From Paramesorhizobium sp049065735 (lineage in GTDB: Bacteria > Pseudomonadota > Alphaproteobacteria > Rhizobiales > Rhizobiaceae), in assembly GCF_049065735.1 (NCBI RefSeq), contig NZ_JBAKHD010000006.1, forward strand, positions 62,001-126,000: a stretch of DNA of 64,000 nucleotides, given 5' to 3'. Below are positions 1-8,800 of the stretch, piece by piece (the first letter of the stretch is position 1; each line of letters starts with the position of its first letter). The notes under the pieces were generated by a model. That model was not told where the DNA came from and did not search any database. It was given only the letters and a program-made list of their open reading frames with translations. Position numbers and translations under genes: made by a program.

Positions 1-484
1 CGCCGCAATAATCGAAAATGCCCTGCTCGATCTGCGCCCTCATCGCGGCGAAATAGCCTCGGCGCGCATAGGTTCGCAGGTCCGCACCACCGATGGCGAC
101 GAGATGGACTTTCAGCCGCTGCAACTTCTTGACCACGCCCGTTTCGGGCGTGTCGTCATAGGCCCATCCGTTGGAGAACACGCGGTCGATCCAGCCTTTG
201 AGCAGGCCGGGGAAAGACCACCAATAGACCGGATAGACAAGAACCAGGGCATCCGCCCGGTCCAAGCGCGCCTGCTCGGCGGCAACGTCGGATGGCGCCG
301 GCGCCTGCCGCAGAAAGGCGGCGAAATCCTCCTGCGCGAACCGGGGATCGAACCCCTCCGCCGCCAGATCGGCCATCTCGGCGGTGTGCGAGCCCTCTGC
401 GGTAATGCTGGCGGCGACCTCATTCGCGACCGCGTGCGTGAGGGAAGTTGTGTGAGGATGCGAGACGACGATAAGCGCATGCAT
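1..484 (-). CDS. NAD(P)H dehydrogenase (quinone)-like flavoprotein, C-terminus beyond window
   Basis: Flavodoxin_2-fold oxidoreductase of the MdaB/KefF/NQO type, which uses NAD(P)H and a flavin to make two-electron reductions of quinones or electrophiles in the cytosol. Reading from the ATG at 484 gives MHALIVVSHPHTTSLTHAV, the flavin-phosphate loop, and later PVYWWSFPGLLKGWIDRVF, the very conserved core motif of this family. About 161 residues are visible of a usual 190-200; the rest lies left of base 1. It is divergent from the TetR gene across a 76-bp region with a dyad operator, so it is probably the TetR target. Family call is secure, substrate unknown. Confidence 0.85.
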   Translation of the reverse strand, partial: MHALIVVSHPHTTSLTHAVANEVAASITAEGSHTAEMADLAAEGFDPRFAQEDFAAFLRQAPAPSDVAAEQARLDRADALVLVYPVYWWSFPGLLKGWIDRVFSNGWAYDDTPETGVVKKLQRLKVHLVAIGGADLRTYARRGYFAAMRAQIEQGIFDYCG

Positions 485-524
485 GGCGCGTGCTCCTTTG
501 CTGTTGCCGGATTGGCGTAATCGT

Positions 525-557
525 TATATACTTTTAGTAAGTTACTTTTGGTATATA
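525..557. promoter_or_regulatory. Symmetric TetR-type operator in divergent promoter region
   Basis: A dyad centred on base 541: outer arms TATATAC (525-531) and GTATATA (551-557), inner arms AGTAA (536-540) and TTACT (542-546), with four-base non-matching spacers between inner and outer arms. It occupies the short gap between the divergent flavoprotein and TetR genes and overlaps TATATA stretches that could be -10 boxes in both directions, which fits autorepression plus control of the neighbour. Confidence 0.6.
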
Positions 558-560
558 GAG

Positions 561-1172
561 ATGTCAAGCAGCAAACAGGATGAAACGAGCCCCCGGCAGC
601 GCCTCACCCGCGAGGAGCGCTATCGCCAATTGATTGCAGTTGCTTGGACCATCGTCGAGGAGGAAGGCACCGAGGCGCTGACGCTCGGCCGCCTCGCGGT
701 GAAAGCGGGCGTGACGAAGCCTGTCGTCTACGATCATTTTCAGGACCGTAACGGCCTGCTGGCGGCGCTCTACCGCGAGTTCGACGCGCGGCAGAACGCG
801 CTGATCGACGCGGCGATTGCCGGAAGCGCGGACACCCCCACGGTGCGGGCAAAAGTCATCGCCGATGCCTATGTGGACTGCGTGCTGGCGCAAGGGCGCG
901 AGATACCTGATGTCATTGCCGCGCTGTCCGGCTCACCGGAGCTGGAGCGCGTCAAGCGCGAAGGTGAGAGCGCATTCCTCGCCAAATGCCGCAACGCCCT
1001 CGAGCCCGCCTCCCCTTACGGCCATGTCAGCCTCGCCGGCCTGCGGGCTATGCTTGGCGCGGCGGAAGCGCTGGCATCGGCTGCGGCGGCAAATGAAATG
1101 AGCGCCGAAGAGGCGAAACGGGAACTCCGCGACACGATTCTGGACATGCTGGCGCGGCAGAGCCGGGCTTAA
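561..1172 (+). CDS. TetR/AcrR family transcriptional regulator
   Basis: A 203-residue one-component repressor. The N-terminal HTH is clear (RLTREERYRQLIAVAWTIV, then LTLGRLAVKAGVTKPVVYDHF, the TetR recognition-helix signature with YxxF), followed by an all-helical ligand domain ending in a TetR_C-like region. The ATG at 561 is preferred over the more upstream in-frame start because it lies right after the operator and after a GAG-type ribosome site, and because the family begins shortly before the HTH. Its divergent position suggests it senses an electrophile, quinone or drug and controls the flavoprotein at 1-484. The inducer cannot be read from sequence. Confidence 0.88.
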   Translation: MSSSKQDETSPRQRLTREERYRQLIAVAWTIVEEEGTEALTLGRLAVKAGVTKPVVYDHFQDRNGLLAALYREFDARQNALIDAAIAGSADTPTVRAKVIADAYVDCVLAQGREIPDVIAALSGSPELERVKREGESAFLAKCRNALEPASPYGHVSLAGLRAMLGAAEALASAAAANEMSAEEAKRELRDTILDMLARQSRA

Positions 1173-1182
1173 TTCGCCGCTT

Positions 1183-2682
1183 TCACCCCGGACGATGCGT
1201 GAGACAGCGGGAAACGCTGTCCCGCCAGCCCGCAATCGCGCCCTGCCGCTCTTCGTCTTGCATGGAGGGTTCAAAGCGGCGATCGCGCTGCCATCTTTCG
1301 GCAAAGCCTTTGCGGTCCGGCCATAGGCCTGCGCGGGAAGCGGCCAGCCAGGCGGCGCCAAGGACGGTTGTTTCCAGGAAAGTCGGGCGGTCGACCGGCG
1401 CGTTCAGAATGTCGGCGAGGCGCTGCATCGTCCAATCAGACGCGACCATGCCGCCATCGACGCGCAGCACGGTGCTGCCGTTTGCGCCCTTCCAGTCGCC
1501 GCGCATGGCTTCCAGAAGATCGAGCGTCTGAAACGCCACGCTTTCGAGCACCGCGCGGGCGAACTCGGCTTGGCCCGTCCGGCGGGTCAGGCCGAAAATG
1601 GCGCCGCGCGCCTCGGCATCCCAATGGGGCGCGCCGAGACCGGTAAAGGCGGGAACGAGATAGACGCGCTGGTTGGGGTCGGCCTTTTGCGCAAGTGCGC
1701 TCACTTCGGAGGCGGCGGAAATGAAGCCCAGCTCGTCGCGCAGCCATTGCACCGCAGCCCCGGCGATGAAAATCGAGCCTTCGAGGGCATAAGTCGTCAC
1801 GCCGTCCAGGCGATAGGCAATGGTGATGATGAGCCGGTTGGAGGACGCGACGCGGTCCGTACCGGTGTTCAGAAGGGCGAAACAGCCGGTGCCGTAAGTG
1901 GATTTCATCATGCCCGGCTCGAAGCAGGCATTGCCGATGACAGCCGCCTGCTGGTCGCCCGCGACGCCAAGGATGGGGATCGGTACGCCGAACAAGGCGG
2001 GGTCAGTGACGCCGAAATCCGCCGCGCAGTCTTTCACTTCAGGCAGCATGGCGGCGGGAATCTTGAGGATATCAAGCAGTTCCGCATCCCACCGGTTCTC
2101 ACCGATATTGTAGATCAATGTGCGGGAGGCATTCGTGGCGTCGGTTACATGCGCCTTGCCGCCGGTCAGCTTGTAGATCAGCCAGCTGTCGATGGTGCCA
2201 AAACAGACCTCGCCCTTTTCCGCGCGCTCGCGTAGGGAAGGCACATTGTCGAGCAGCCATGCCAGTTTCGTGCCGGAAAAATAGGGATCGAGAAGCAGGC
2301 CGGTCTTCTCCATGAAGACGGATTCGAGACCTTGGCGCTTCAATTCCTCGCAGAGCGGCGCCGTGCGGCGGTCCTGCCAGACGATGGCGCGGTGAAGCGG
2401 CTCTCCGCTGGCGCGGTCCCAGACGACGGTGGTCTCCCGCTGGTTCGTGATGCCGATCGCGGCGATATCGGCAGCTTCGACCCCGGCTTCGGCAAGCGCG
2501 GTGCGAATGGTCGAGCGGGCGCTTTCCCAAATCTCGTTCGCATCATGCTCGACCCATCCGGAAGCCGGAAAATGCTGGGTGAACTCCTGCTGCCCCTTCC
2601 CGGCAACATTCATATCGCCGTCGAACACCATCGACCGCGTGGACGTGGTGCCTTGATCGATCGCCAGGATATAACCGCTCAT
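1183..2682 (-). CDS. glpK: Glycerol kinase
   Basis: ATP-dependent phosphorylation of glycerol to sn-glycerol 3-phosphate, trapping glycerol delivered by the upstream ABC transporter. 499 residues, normal for GlpK. Seen: N-terminal phosphate loop YILAIDQGTTSTRS, NQRETTVVWDRASGEPL, GVAGDQQAA and the C-terminal FGGY-type segment VLRVDGGMVASDW. The start is ATG 2682; a GTG two codons upstream is also possible. It is the last gene of the glp operon, separated from glpV by a strong hairpin. Only 10 bp separate its stop from the convergent tetR stop and no terminator was found there. Confidence 0.97.
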   Translation of the reverse strand: MSGYILAIDQGTTSTRSMVFDGDMNVAGKGQQEFTQHFPASGWVEHDANEIWESARSTIRTALAEAGVEAADIAAIGITNQRETTVVWDRASGEPLHRAIVWQDRRTAPLCEELKRQGLESVFMEKTGLLLDPYFSGTKLAWLLDNVPSLRERAEKGEVCFGTIDSWLIYKLTGGKAHVTDATNASRTLIYNIGENRWDAELLDILKIPAAMLPEVKDCAADFGVTDPALFGVPIPILGVAGDQQAAVIGNACFEPGMMKSTYGTGCFALLNTGTDRVASSNRLIITIAYRLDGVTTYALEGSIFIAGAAVQWLRDELGFISAASEVSALAQKADPNQRVYLVPAFTGLGAPHWDAEARGAIFGLTRRTGQAEFARAVLESVAFQTLDLLEAMRGDWKGANGSTVLRVDGGMVASDWTMQRLADILNAPVDRPTFLETTVLGAAWLAASRAGLWPDRKGFAERWQRDRRFEPSMQDEERQGAIAGWRDSVSRCLTHRPG

Positions 2683-2703
2683 TCTCACTGCCCTTTACGG
2701 ATA

Positions 2704-2728
2704 GCCGGGGCGGCCAGGCCGCCCCGGC
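2704..2728 (-). other. GC-rich intercistronic hairpin between glpV and glpK
   Basis: Perfect 12-bp inverted repeat (GCCGGGGCGGCC and its complement, 2704-2715 and 2717-2728) with almost no loop. No T run follows, so it is more likely a 3' stabiliser or partial attenuator behind glpV than a full terminator. A second hairpin lies on the other side of glpV at 4533-4558. Confidence 0.6.
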
Positions 2729-2738
2729 ATGGTAGACA

Positions 2739-4460
2739 TTACTTCTGCCAGCTCTTGACCAGCTCGTCATAATTGACGGTGACCGGCTTTTCCTTTTCGT
2801 TCTCGATTTTCAGCTGCGGCGCAAGATTGCCCTTGGCGACCGCATCCTTGTTCCAATAGTCGAGATCGTGCTCCTCGGCGAGCTTCGGCCCGAAATCGCC
2901 TTGGACGCCGGCGCGCTCGAGGCGGGCGAGCACCTTTTCCTGCTCGGCGCAAAGCGAATCCATCGCCTCCTGCGCGGTCTTGGCGCCGGAGGCCGCATCG
3001 CCAATCGCCTGCCACCACAGCTGGGCGAGCTTCGGATAGTCAGGCACGTTCGTTCCGGTCGGCGACCATTGCACGCGAGCCGGGGAGCGGTAGAACTCGA
3101 CCAGACCGCCGAGCTTCGGCGCGCGGTCGGTGAAGCTCTTGTGGTGGATGGAGGAGTCGCGGATGAGCGTCAGGCCGACATGGCTCTTCTTCACATCCAC
3201 CGTCTTCGAGGTCACGAACTGCGCATAGAGCCAGGCAGCCTTGGCGCGGTCGTCAGGCGTGGATTTCAGAAGCGTCCACGCGCCCACATCCTGATAGCCG
3301 AGCTTCATGCCGTCCTTCCAGTAGACGCCATGCGGCGAAGGCGCGACGCGCCATTTCGGCGTGCCGTCTTCGTTCACGACAGGCAGGCCGGGCTTGGCCA
3401 TGTCGGCGGTGAAGGCGGTGTACCAGAAGATCTGCTGGGCGATATTGCCCTGCGAGGGAACAGGGCCGGATTCGGAGAAGGTCATGCCCTGCGCTTCCGC
3501 CGGGGCGTAGGCCTTGATCCAGTCGAGATATTTCTGGATGGCGTAGACCGCCGCCGGTCCGTTGGTATCGCCGCCTCGCGCCACGCATGAGCCGACCGGG
3601 CGCGACTGGTCGTCGACCTTGATCCCCCATTCATCGACCGGGCGGCCGTTAGGCAGGCCCTTGTCGCCGTTGCCGGCCATGGAGAGCCAGGCATCGGTGA
3701 AGCGCCAGCCGAGCGACGGGTCCTTCTTGCCATAATCCATATGGCCGAACACCTTCTTGCCGTCGATCTCGCGGCCGGTGAAGAATTCGGCGATGTCCTC
3801 ATAGGCCGACCAGTTGACCGGCACGCCGAGATCATAGCCATATTTGGCCTTGAAATCGGCCTTGTTCTTCTCGTCGTTGAACCAGTCATAGCGGAACCAG
3901 TAGAGGTTCGCGAATTGCTGGTCCGGGAGCTGGTAGACCTTACCATCAGGCGCGGTGGTGAATTTGATACCGATGAAATCATCCAAGTCCAGCATCGGAT
4001 TGGTGACGTCCTTGCCTTCATTGGCCATGAAGTCGGTCAGATTACGCACCTGCTGGTAGCGCCAGTGGGTGCCGATCAGGTCGGAATCGTTGACCCAGCC
4101 GTCATAGAGGTTCTGGCCGGTCTGCATCTGGGTCTGGATTTTTTCGACCACATCCCCTTCCTGGATCAGATCGTGTGTCACCTTGATGCCGGTGATGGCG
4201 GAGAAGGCGGGAGCCAGCACCTTCGATTCATAGTCATGTGTGGTGAGGGATTCGGAAACCACCTTGATTTCCATCCCCTGGAACGGTTTCGCCGCATCGA
4301 CGAACCATTGCATTTCCTTTTCCTGGTCGGCGCGGGGCAAGGACGAGAGATCACCGATCTCCTTGTCCAGAAACTGCTTCGCCTCCTCCATTCCGGCCAA
4401 GGCCGAGCCGGTCATTGCCAGCATGATCAATGCTGTCGTCGTCATAAGATGCCGTCGCAT
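2739..4460 (-). CDS. glpV: Glycerol ABC transporter substrate-binding protein
   Basis: Periplasmic glycerol receptor of the GlpSTPQUV importer. 573 residues, much longer than ordinary CUT1 binding proteins (about 420) but typical of rhizobial GlpV. Signal peptide MRRHLMTTTALIMLAMTGSALA with AxA-type cleavage near residue 22, then a family 1 solute-binding fold (VVSESLTTHDYESKVLAPAF, DLIQEGDVVEKIQTQMQTG). ATG 4460 is chosen because GGGGAGG lies just upstream and the signal peptide starts there; the longer reading adds an implausible leader. Flanked on both sides by GC-rich hairpins, suggesting separate mRNA stability for this abundant component. Confidence 0.94.
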   Translation of the reverse strand: MRRHLMTTTALIMLAMTGSALAGMEEAKQFLDKEIGDLSSLPRADQEKEMQWFVDAAKPFQGMEIKVVSESLTTHDYESKVLAPAFSAITGIKVTHDLIQEGDVVEKIQTQMQTGQNLYDGWVNDSDLIGTHWRYQQVRNLTDFMANEGKDVTNPMLDLDDFIGIKFTTAPDGKVYQLPDQQFANLYWFRYDWFNDEKNKADFKAKYGYDLGVPVNWSAYEDIAEFFTGREIDGKKVFGHMDYGKKDPSLGWRFTDAWLSMAGNGDKGLPNGRPVDEWGIKVDDQSRPVGSCVARGGDTNGPAAVYAIQKYLDWIKAYAPAEAQGMTFSESGPVPSQGNIAQQIFWYTAFTADMAKPGLPVVNEDGTPKWRVAPSPHGVYWKDGMKLGYQDVGAWTLLKSTPDDRAKAAWLYAQFVTSKTVDVKKSHVGLTLIRDSSIHHKSFTDRAPKLGGLVEFYRSPARVQWSPTGTNVPDYPKLAQLWWQAIGDAASGAKTAQEAMDSLCAEQEKVLARLERAGVQGDFGPKLAEEHDLDYWNKDAVAKGNLAPQLKIENEKEKPVTVNYDELVKSWQK

Positions 4461-4532
4461 GGTTTTCCTCCCCAAGCTTGCGATTGCATTGACTTTCAAA
4501 ATTCTGGGCGCGGTCCCCCGGCCCATTTCCTC

Positions 4533-4558
4533 TTCGGGGCGGAAAGCGCCGCCCCGAA
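4533..4558 (-). other. GC-rich intercistronic hairpin between glpU and glpV
   Basis: Inverted repeat TTCGGGGCGG / CCGCCCCGAA (10 bp, 6-nt loop) directly after the glpU stop. There is no clear poly-U tract, so it is read as an mRNA structure inside the operon. Confidence 0.55.
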
Positions 4559-4560
4559 AT

Positions 4561-4860
4561 TCACACGAAGCGGAACACGCCGATGGCGTAGATCACGCAG
4601 AGGACAAGCGCCCACCACAGGTTCGGGCCGACCAGCCCGAGCCATGCAAGATTGATGAAGGCGCTGCCGAGCAGCGAGATGAACAGCCTATCGCCGCGCG
4701 TCGTCTCGAAACGTAAGATGCCGTTGCGCGGGGTCCCGCCGGGCGAGACATATTCCCACACGCACATGCCGATGAGCATGAGCGCGATGGCCTCGAAGAA
4801 GGCCACGGTCGCCCAAGTCCACGCCATCCATGAAAAATCGGGCAGATGTACCATGCTCAT
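4561..4860 (-). CDS. glpU: Small membrane protein of glycerol transporter (DUF2160)
   Basis: 99-residue integral membrane protein with about three hydrophobic segments (WMAWTWATVAFFEAIALMLI, LFISLLGSAFINLAWLGLVG, LWWALVLCVIYAIGVF). In rhizobia the equivalent gene, glpU, lies between the permeases and glpV and belongs to the DUF2160 family; its exact role is not settled. Start ATG 4860 overlaps the glpQ stop in an ATGA arrangement, implying translational coupling. A second in-frame ATG at 4854 could be used instead. Confidence 0.85.
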   Translation of the reverse strand: MSMVHLPDFSWMAWTWATVAFFEAIALMLIGMCVWEYVSPGGTPRNGILRFETTRGDRLFISLLGSAFINLAWLGLVGPNLWWALVLCVIYAIGVFRFV

Positions 4861-5726
4861 ACTCTCCCCAGCGCGAAGCCCTTGGCGATGTAATTGCGGA
4901 CGAACCAGATCACCAGCGCGCCCGGTATCAGCGTCAGCACGCCCGCGGCAGCAAGCAGGCCCCAATCCATGCCGGCGGCGGAGACCGTGCGCGTCATGGT
5001 GGCGGCGATGGGCTTTGCGTCTGTTGTCGTCAGCGTCCGCGCTATCAGCAGTTCCACCCATGAGAACATGAAGCAGAAGAAGGCGGCGACACCAATGCCG
5101 GAGGCGATGAGCGGCATGAATATCTTGACGAAGAATTTCGGAAATGAATAGCCGTCGATATAGGCGGTCTCGTCGATTTCCTTCGGCACGCCCGACATGA
5201 AACCTTCCAATATCCACACCGCCAGCGGCACGTTGAACAGGCAATGCGCCAGCGCGACGGCGATATGGGTGTCGATCAGGCCGAAGGCCGAGTAGAGCTG
5301 GAAGAACGGCAGGGCAAAAACGGCAGGCGGCGCCATGCGGTTGGTGAGCAGCCAGAAGAACAGATGCTTGTCGCCCAGGAACCGGTAGCGCGAAAAGGCA
5401 TAGGCGGCGGGCAGCGCCACGGCCACCGAGATCACCATGTTGAGAACAACATAGATGATGGAGTTGATATAGCCCGAATACCAGGACGAATCCGTGAAGA
5501 TAGCGTGGTAATTCCGCAAGGTAGGCTCATGCGGATAGAGCGTCATCGAACTAACGATTTCTTGGTTCGTCTTGAAGCTCATATTGATGAGCCAGTAGAT
5601 CGGGATGAGCAGCAGCACGATATACACCGCCGGCACCAGCCAGCCGAACCGCCCCGTACGCTGGCTCTTCACCCGCTGACGGGCCGTTTCCCCCGACATG
5701 GCTGTTTCATTGACGATGGCGCTCAT
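4857..5726 (-). CDS. glpQ: Glycerol ABC transporter permease
   Basis: Second inner-membrane permease of the glycerol importer, 289 residues, MalG-like. It has an N-terminal membrane segment (LVPAVYIVLLLIPIYWLI), further helices, and the EAA cytoplasmic loop (EIDETAYIDGYSFPKFFVKI) that docks on the ATPases. Start ATG 5726 is preceded by GGAGG and is one base after the glpP stop; the 3' end overlaps glpU by four bases. It should pair with GlpP to form the channel. The gene name follows operon order and is not the E. coli phosphodiesterase glpQ. Confidence 0.93.
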   Translation of the reverse strand: MSAIVNETAMSGETARQRVKSQRTGRFGWLVPAVYIVLLLIPIYWLINMSFKTNQEIVSSMTLYPHEPTLRNYHAIFTDSSWYSGYINSIIYVVLNMVISVAVALPAAYAFSRYRFLGDKHLFFWLLTNRMAPPAVFALPFFQLYSAFGLIDTHIAVALAHCLFNVPLAVWILEGFMSGVPKEIDETAYIDGYSFPKFFVKIFMPLIASGIGVAAFFCFMFSWVELLIARTLTTTDAKPIAATMTRTVSAAGMDWGLLAAAGVLTLIPGALVIWFVRNYIAKGFALGRV

Positions 5727-5727
5727 G

Positions 5728-6594
5728 TCACGCCTCCTGATCGTGGCTGGTCATGACGGTATAGAACACCCATGAGAGCAGCAGGATGATAAGGAAATAG
5801 ATCAGCGACATCGCCGCAGCGGGGCCGAGATCGAATTGCCCGAGCGCCATCTTCACGAGATCGATCGACAGGAAGGTGGTCGAGTTGCCCGGCCCGCCCC
5901 CCGTGACCACGAAAGGCTCGGTATAGATCATGAAACTGTCCATGAAGCGCAGGAGTACGGCGATCAGCAGCACCCGCTTCATCTTCGGCAGCTGAATGTA
6001 GCGGAAGACGGATAGCCGCGATGCGCCGTCGATGCGGGCGGCTTGGTAATAGGCATCAGGAATCGAGACGAGGCTGGCATAGCAGAGCAGCACCACGAGG
6101 CTCGTCCAATGCCAGACGTCCATGAGGATGATGGTCACCCACGCATCGAAGGGATCGTTGACATAATTATAGTCGAGGCCGAGCCGGTTGGCGTAATAGC
6201 CGAGAAGGCCGATGTCGCTGCGCCCGAAAACCTGCCAGATGGTGCCCACTACATTCCACGGGATGAGCAGCGGCAGCGCCATGGCGACGAGGCAGACCGG
6301 CACCCAGAAACCCTTCTTCGGCATATTGAGCGCGATGAAGATACCGAGCGGCACCTCAATGGCGAGAATGATGAAGGAGAAGACGAGATTGCGTCCGAGC
6401 GCGTCCCAGAAGCGGGACGAATGGAGGATCTGCTCGAACCAGTCGGTCCCCGCCCAGAAGAACTGGTTGTTCCCGAACGTATCCTGAACCGAATAGTTGA
6501 CCACGGTCATCAGCGGGATGACGGCGGAAAAAGCCACCAGCAACAGCACCGGCAGCACCATGAACCACGCTTTGTTGTTCCAGCTCTTTTCCAT
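5728..6594 (-). CDS. glpP: Glycerol ABC transporter permease
   Basis: First inner-membrane permease, 288 residues, MalF-like. It starts with a short cytosolic stretch and the helix MVLPVLLLVAFSAVIPLMTVV; the EAA loop is visible as YYQAARIDGASRLSVFRYIQ. It is tightly packed between glpT (3-bp gap) and glpQ (1-bp gap). Assignment rests on order, family and the large GlpV partner. Confidence 0.93.
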   Translation of the reverse strand: MEKSWNNKAWFMVLPVLLLVAFSAVIPLMTVVNYSVQDTFGNNQFFWAGTDWFEQILHSSRFWDALGRNLVFSFIILAIEVPLGIFIALNMPKKGFWVPVCLVAMALPLLIPWNVVGTIWQVFGRSDIGLLGYYANRLGLDYNYVNDPFDAWVTIILMDVWHWTSLVVLLCYASLVSIPDAYYQAARIDGASRLSVFRYIQLPKMKRVLLIAVLLRFMDSFMIYTEPFVVTGGGPGNSTTFLSIDLVKMALGQFDLGPAAAMSLIYFLIILLLSWVFYTVMTSHDQEA

Positions 6595-6597
6595 GGC

Positions 6598-7668
6598 CTA
6601 TCCCTCCATCCCCACGCGCCAGGAATCGGCGAAAATGCCGATGGCCTTGGGGTCGAACAGCACCCGCGGCTCGGCGGGGATCTCCCCATCCTCTTCCACG
6701 ACCACGGCAAGCTTCTGCCCCTCGAAACCGGCCCGCACGATGCGGTAGCGCCCGATATCCTCGACCTTCTCAATGCGCACAGGTAGCCCCTCGCGTCCCA
6801 GCCTGACGAATTCCGGCCGGATGCCGAGCTCGATCCGCTTAGCACTGCCGATGCGCGGCGCGCCCGGCAGCAGGATGGATTGGCTGCCGACCTGCGCAGT
6901 AGCACCCTCGATCCGCGCGGGCATCAGGTTCATGCCGGGCGAGCCGATGAAATAGCCGACAAACGTGTGGCTCGGCCGCTCGAACAGCTCCACCGGCGTG
7001 CCGATCTGCACGATCTCGCCATCATGCATCACCACCACCTTGTCGGCGAAGGTAAGCGCCTCGGTCTGGTCATGGGTGACATAAACCATGGTGAAGCCCG
7101 ACTGGCGATGGAGGCGCTTCAATTGCGAACGCAGCACCCATTTCATATGCGGGTCGATCACCGTCAGCGGCTCGTCGAAGAGGATCGCGTTGACATTGGC
7201 GCGCACCAGCCCGCGGCCGAGCGAAATCTTCTGCTTTTGATCGGCTGTCAATCCCCGCGCCCGCCGCCCGGCGATGGCCGACAGGTCCGTCATGCGCAGG
7301 ATTTCATTGACGCGCTGTTCCACTTCCGGCTCCGGCATGCGGCGGTTGCGCAAGGGGAAGGCGAGATTGTCGAACACCGTCATCGTGTCGTAGACGACGG
7401 GGAACTGAAACACCTGCGCGATATTGCGCTCCTCGGTCGAAAGCGCGGTCACGTCGCGCCCGTCGAAGAGAATGCGCCCCTCGGTCGGCTGCAGCAGGCC
7501 GGAAATGATGTTGAGCAAGGTGGTCTTGCCGCAGCCGGACGGGCCGAGCAGCGCATAGGCGCTGCCATCCTCCCATTCATGGTCGACCAGCTTCAGCGCA
7601 TAGTCGCCCCTGGCCCTGGCGTCAGCGCTATAGGCGTGACGGATATGATCCAGCGTGATGCGCGCCAT
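6598..7668 (-). CDS. glpT: Glycerol ABC transporter ATPase with degenerate signature motif
   Basis: 356-residue MalK-type ATPase with an OB-fold regulatory tail. Walker A GPSGCGKTT, Q-loop VFQF, Walker B AILFDEP and H-loop YVTHDQTEA are intact. The ABC signature LSGGQ is replaced by LTADQKQK and the D-loop region reads LTVIDPH instead of LSNLDA. It is therefore competent to supply a nucleotide-binding half site but probably a poor signature partner. The neighbouring GlpS has the opposite set of losses, so the two should form an asymmetric heterodimer. Start ATG 7668 follows GGAGAGGGG. The name follows the rhizobial glpSTPQUV scheme and does not refer to the E. coli GlpT antiporter. Confidence 0.92.
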   Translation of the reverse strand: MARITLDHIRHAYSADARARGDYALKLVDHEWEDGSAYALLGPSGCGKTTLLNIISGLLQPTEGRILFDGRDVTALSTEERNIAQVFQFPVVYDTMTVFDNLAFPLRNRRMPEPEVEQRVNEILRMTDLSAIAGRRARGLTADQKQKISLGRGLVRANVNAILFDEPLTVIDPHMKWVLRSQLKRLHRQSGFTMVYVTHDQTEALTFADKVVVMHDGEIVQIGTPVELFERPSHTFVGYFIGSPGMNLMPARIEGATAQVGSQSILLPGAPRIGSAKRIELGIRPEFVRLGREGLPVRIEKVEDIGRYRIVRAGFEGQKLAVVVEEDGEIPAEPRVLFDPKAIGIFADSWRVGMEG

Positions 7669-7682
7669 CCCCTCTCCTCCTC

Positions 7683-8753
7683 CTATGCCTGTCCACCGGC
7701 GGCACGGCCGGTTTCATCGAACGCCATTAGATGCCGCGTATCGAGATAGATTTCGATTTCCCGGTCCGGCTCGATGTCCCGCACGCCATGCGTCAGCATC
7801 ACCCAGCGCTCGCCCTCGTAATCGAGATGGATGAAGCTCTCCGACCCCGCGATTTCCGAAATGAGCGTGCGCGCCCTCAGCGGGACGGCCGCATGGTCCG
7901 TCGCCTCGAGCCGCAGATGGTGGGGCTGGAACGCGATGGTGAGCGGCCCGTCGCTGATGTCAGCCAGTTGCTCCGGCACGGCGATAACGGCGCGGTCGGC
8001 ACGCAGTAAGGACTTGCCCGCCTTCACCATGCGCGCCGTGTTGAGCGGCGGATCGGCAAAGGTGCGGGCCGTAATGAGATCGCGCGGGCGGCGGTAGACA
8101 TCGATGGTCGGGCCATATTGCGTCACGCGCCCTTCGCAGAGGGTCGCGGTGTTGCCGCCCAGAAGCAGCGCTTCCGAAGGCTCAGTCGTGGCATAGACGA
8201 AGATCGCTCCGGATTCGGCGAAGATGCGCGGCAGTTCCTCGCGCAATTCCTCGCGTAGCTTGTAATCGAGATTGGCGAGCGGCTCGTCGAGCAGCACCAG
8301 ATCGGCCCGCTTGAGGATGGCGCGGGCGATGGCGGTGCGCTGCTGCTGTCCGCCGGAGAGTTCCTGCGGCGTGCGGGTGAGATAAGGCGTGAGCTTCAGA
8401 AGATCGGCGGCTTTGCGGACCTCGCGGTCGATCTCGTCCGAAGGCCTGCCCGCGACGCGCATGGGCGAGGCGATATTCTCATAAACGGTTAGTGAGGGGT
8501 AATTGATGAATTGCTGGTACACCATCGCGACATTGCGCTTCTGCACGGGCGTGGCCGTTACATCGCGCCCATCGAAGAGGACCGTGCCCTCGCTCGGCCG
8601 GTCCAGCCCCGCCATCAGCCGCATGAGCGACGTTTTGCCCGACAGCGTCGGCCCGAGCAGGATGTTGAGGCTGCCGCGCGGCAGGACCAGATCGGTGGGA
8701 CGAATGTGATAAGCACCCCCCACCTTTTTGGCGATGTTTCGCAATTCAAGCAT
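7683..8753 (-). CDS. glpS: Glycerol ABC transporter ATPase with altered Walker A and H-loop
   Basis: 356-residue MalK-type ATPase, first transporter gene after glpD. The signature LSGGQQQRTAIARA is canonical, Walker B VLLDEP is present, and the Q-loop is VYQQ. The P-loop is GPTLSGKTS, keeping GKT but with an unusual TLS stretch. The H-loop position reads YATTEPSEALLLGG, so the switch histidine expected in a THD motif is Thr. It complements GlpT, whose signature is lost and whose H-loop is intact. It is joined to glpT by a 14-bp gap. Confidence 0.92.
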   Translation of the reverse strand: MLELRNIAKKVGGAYHIRPTDLVLPRGSLNILLGPTLSGKTSLMRLMAGLDRPSEGTVLFDGRDVTATPVQKRNVAMVYQQFINYPSLTVYENIASPMRVAGRPSDEIDREVRKAADLLKLTPYLTRTPQELSGGQQQRTAIARAILKRADLVLLDEPLANLDYKLREELREELPRIFAESGAIFVYATTEPSEALLLGGNTATLCEGRVTQYGPTIDVYRRPRDLITARTFADPPLNTARMVKAGKSLLRADRAVIAVPEQLADISDGPLTIAFQPHHLRLEATDHAAVPLRARTLISEIAGSESFIHLDYEGERWVMLTHGVRDIEPDREIEIYLDTRHLMAFDETGRAAGGQA

Positions 8754-8800
8754 GTGTCCCGAGGCCTCCTCCCAACCGTCGGAATAATTCGGTTACAGCG

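Noticed and set aside
1173..2703. Terminator between tetR and glpK
   Set aside because: The convergent stops are 10 bp apart and no stem-loop with a T run could be found there.
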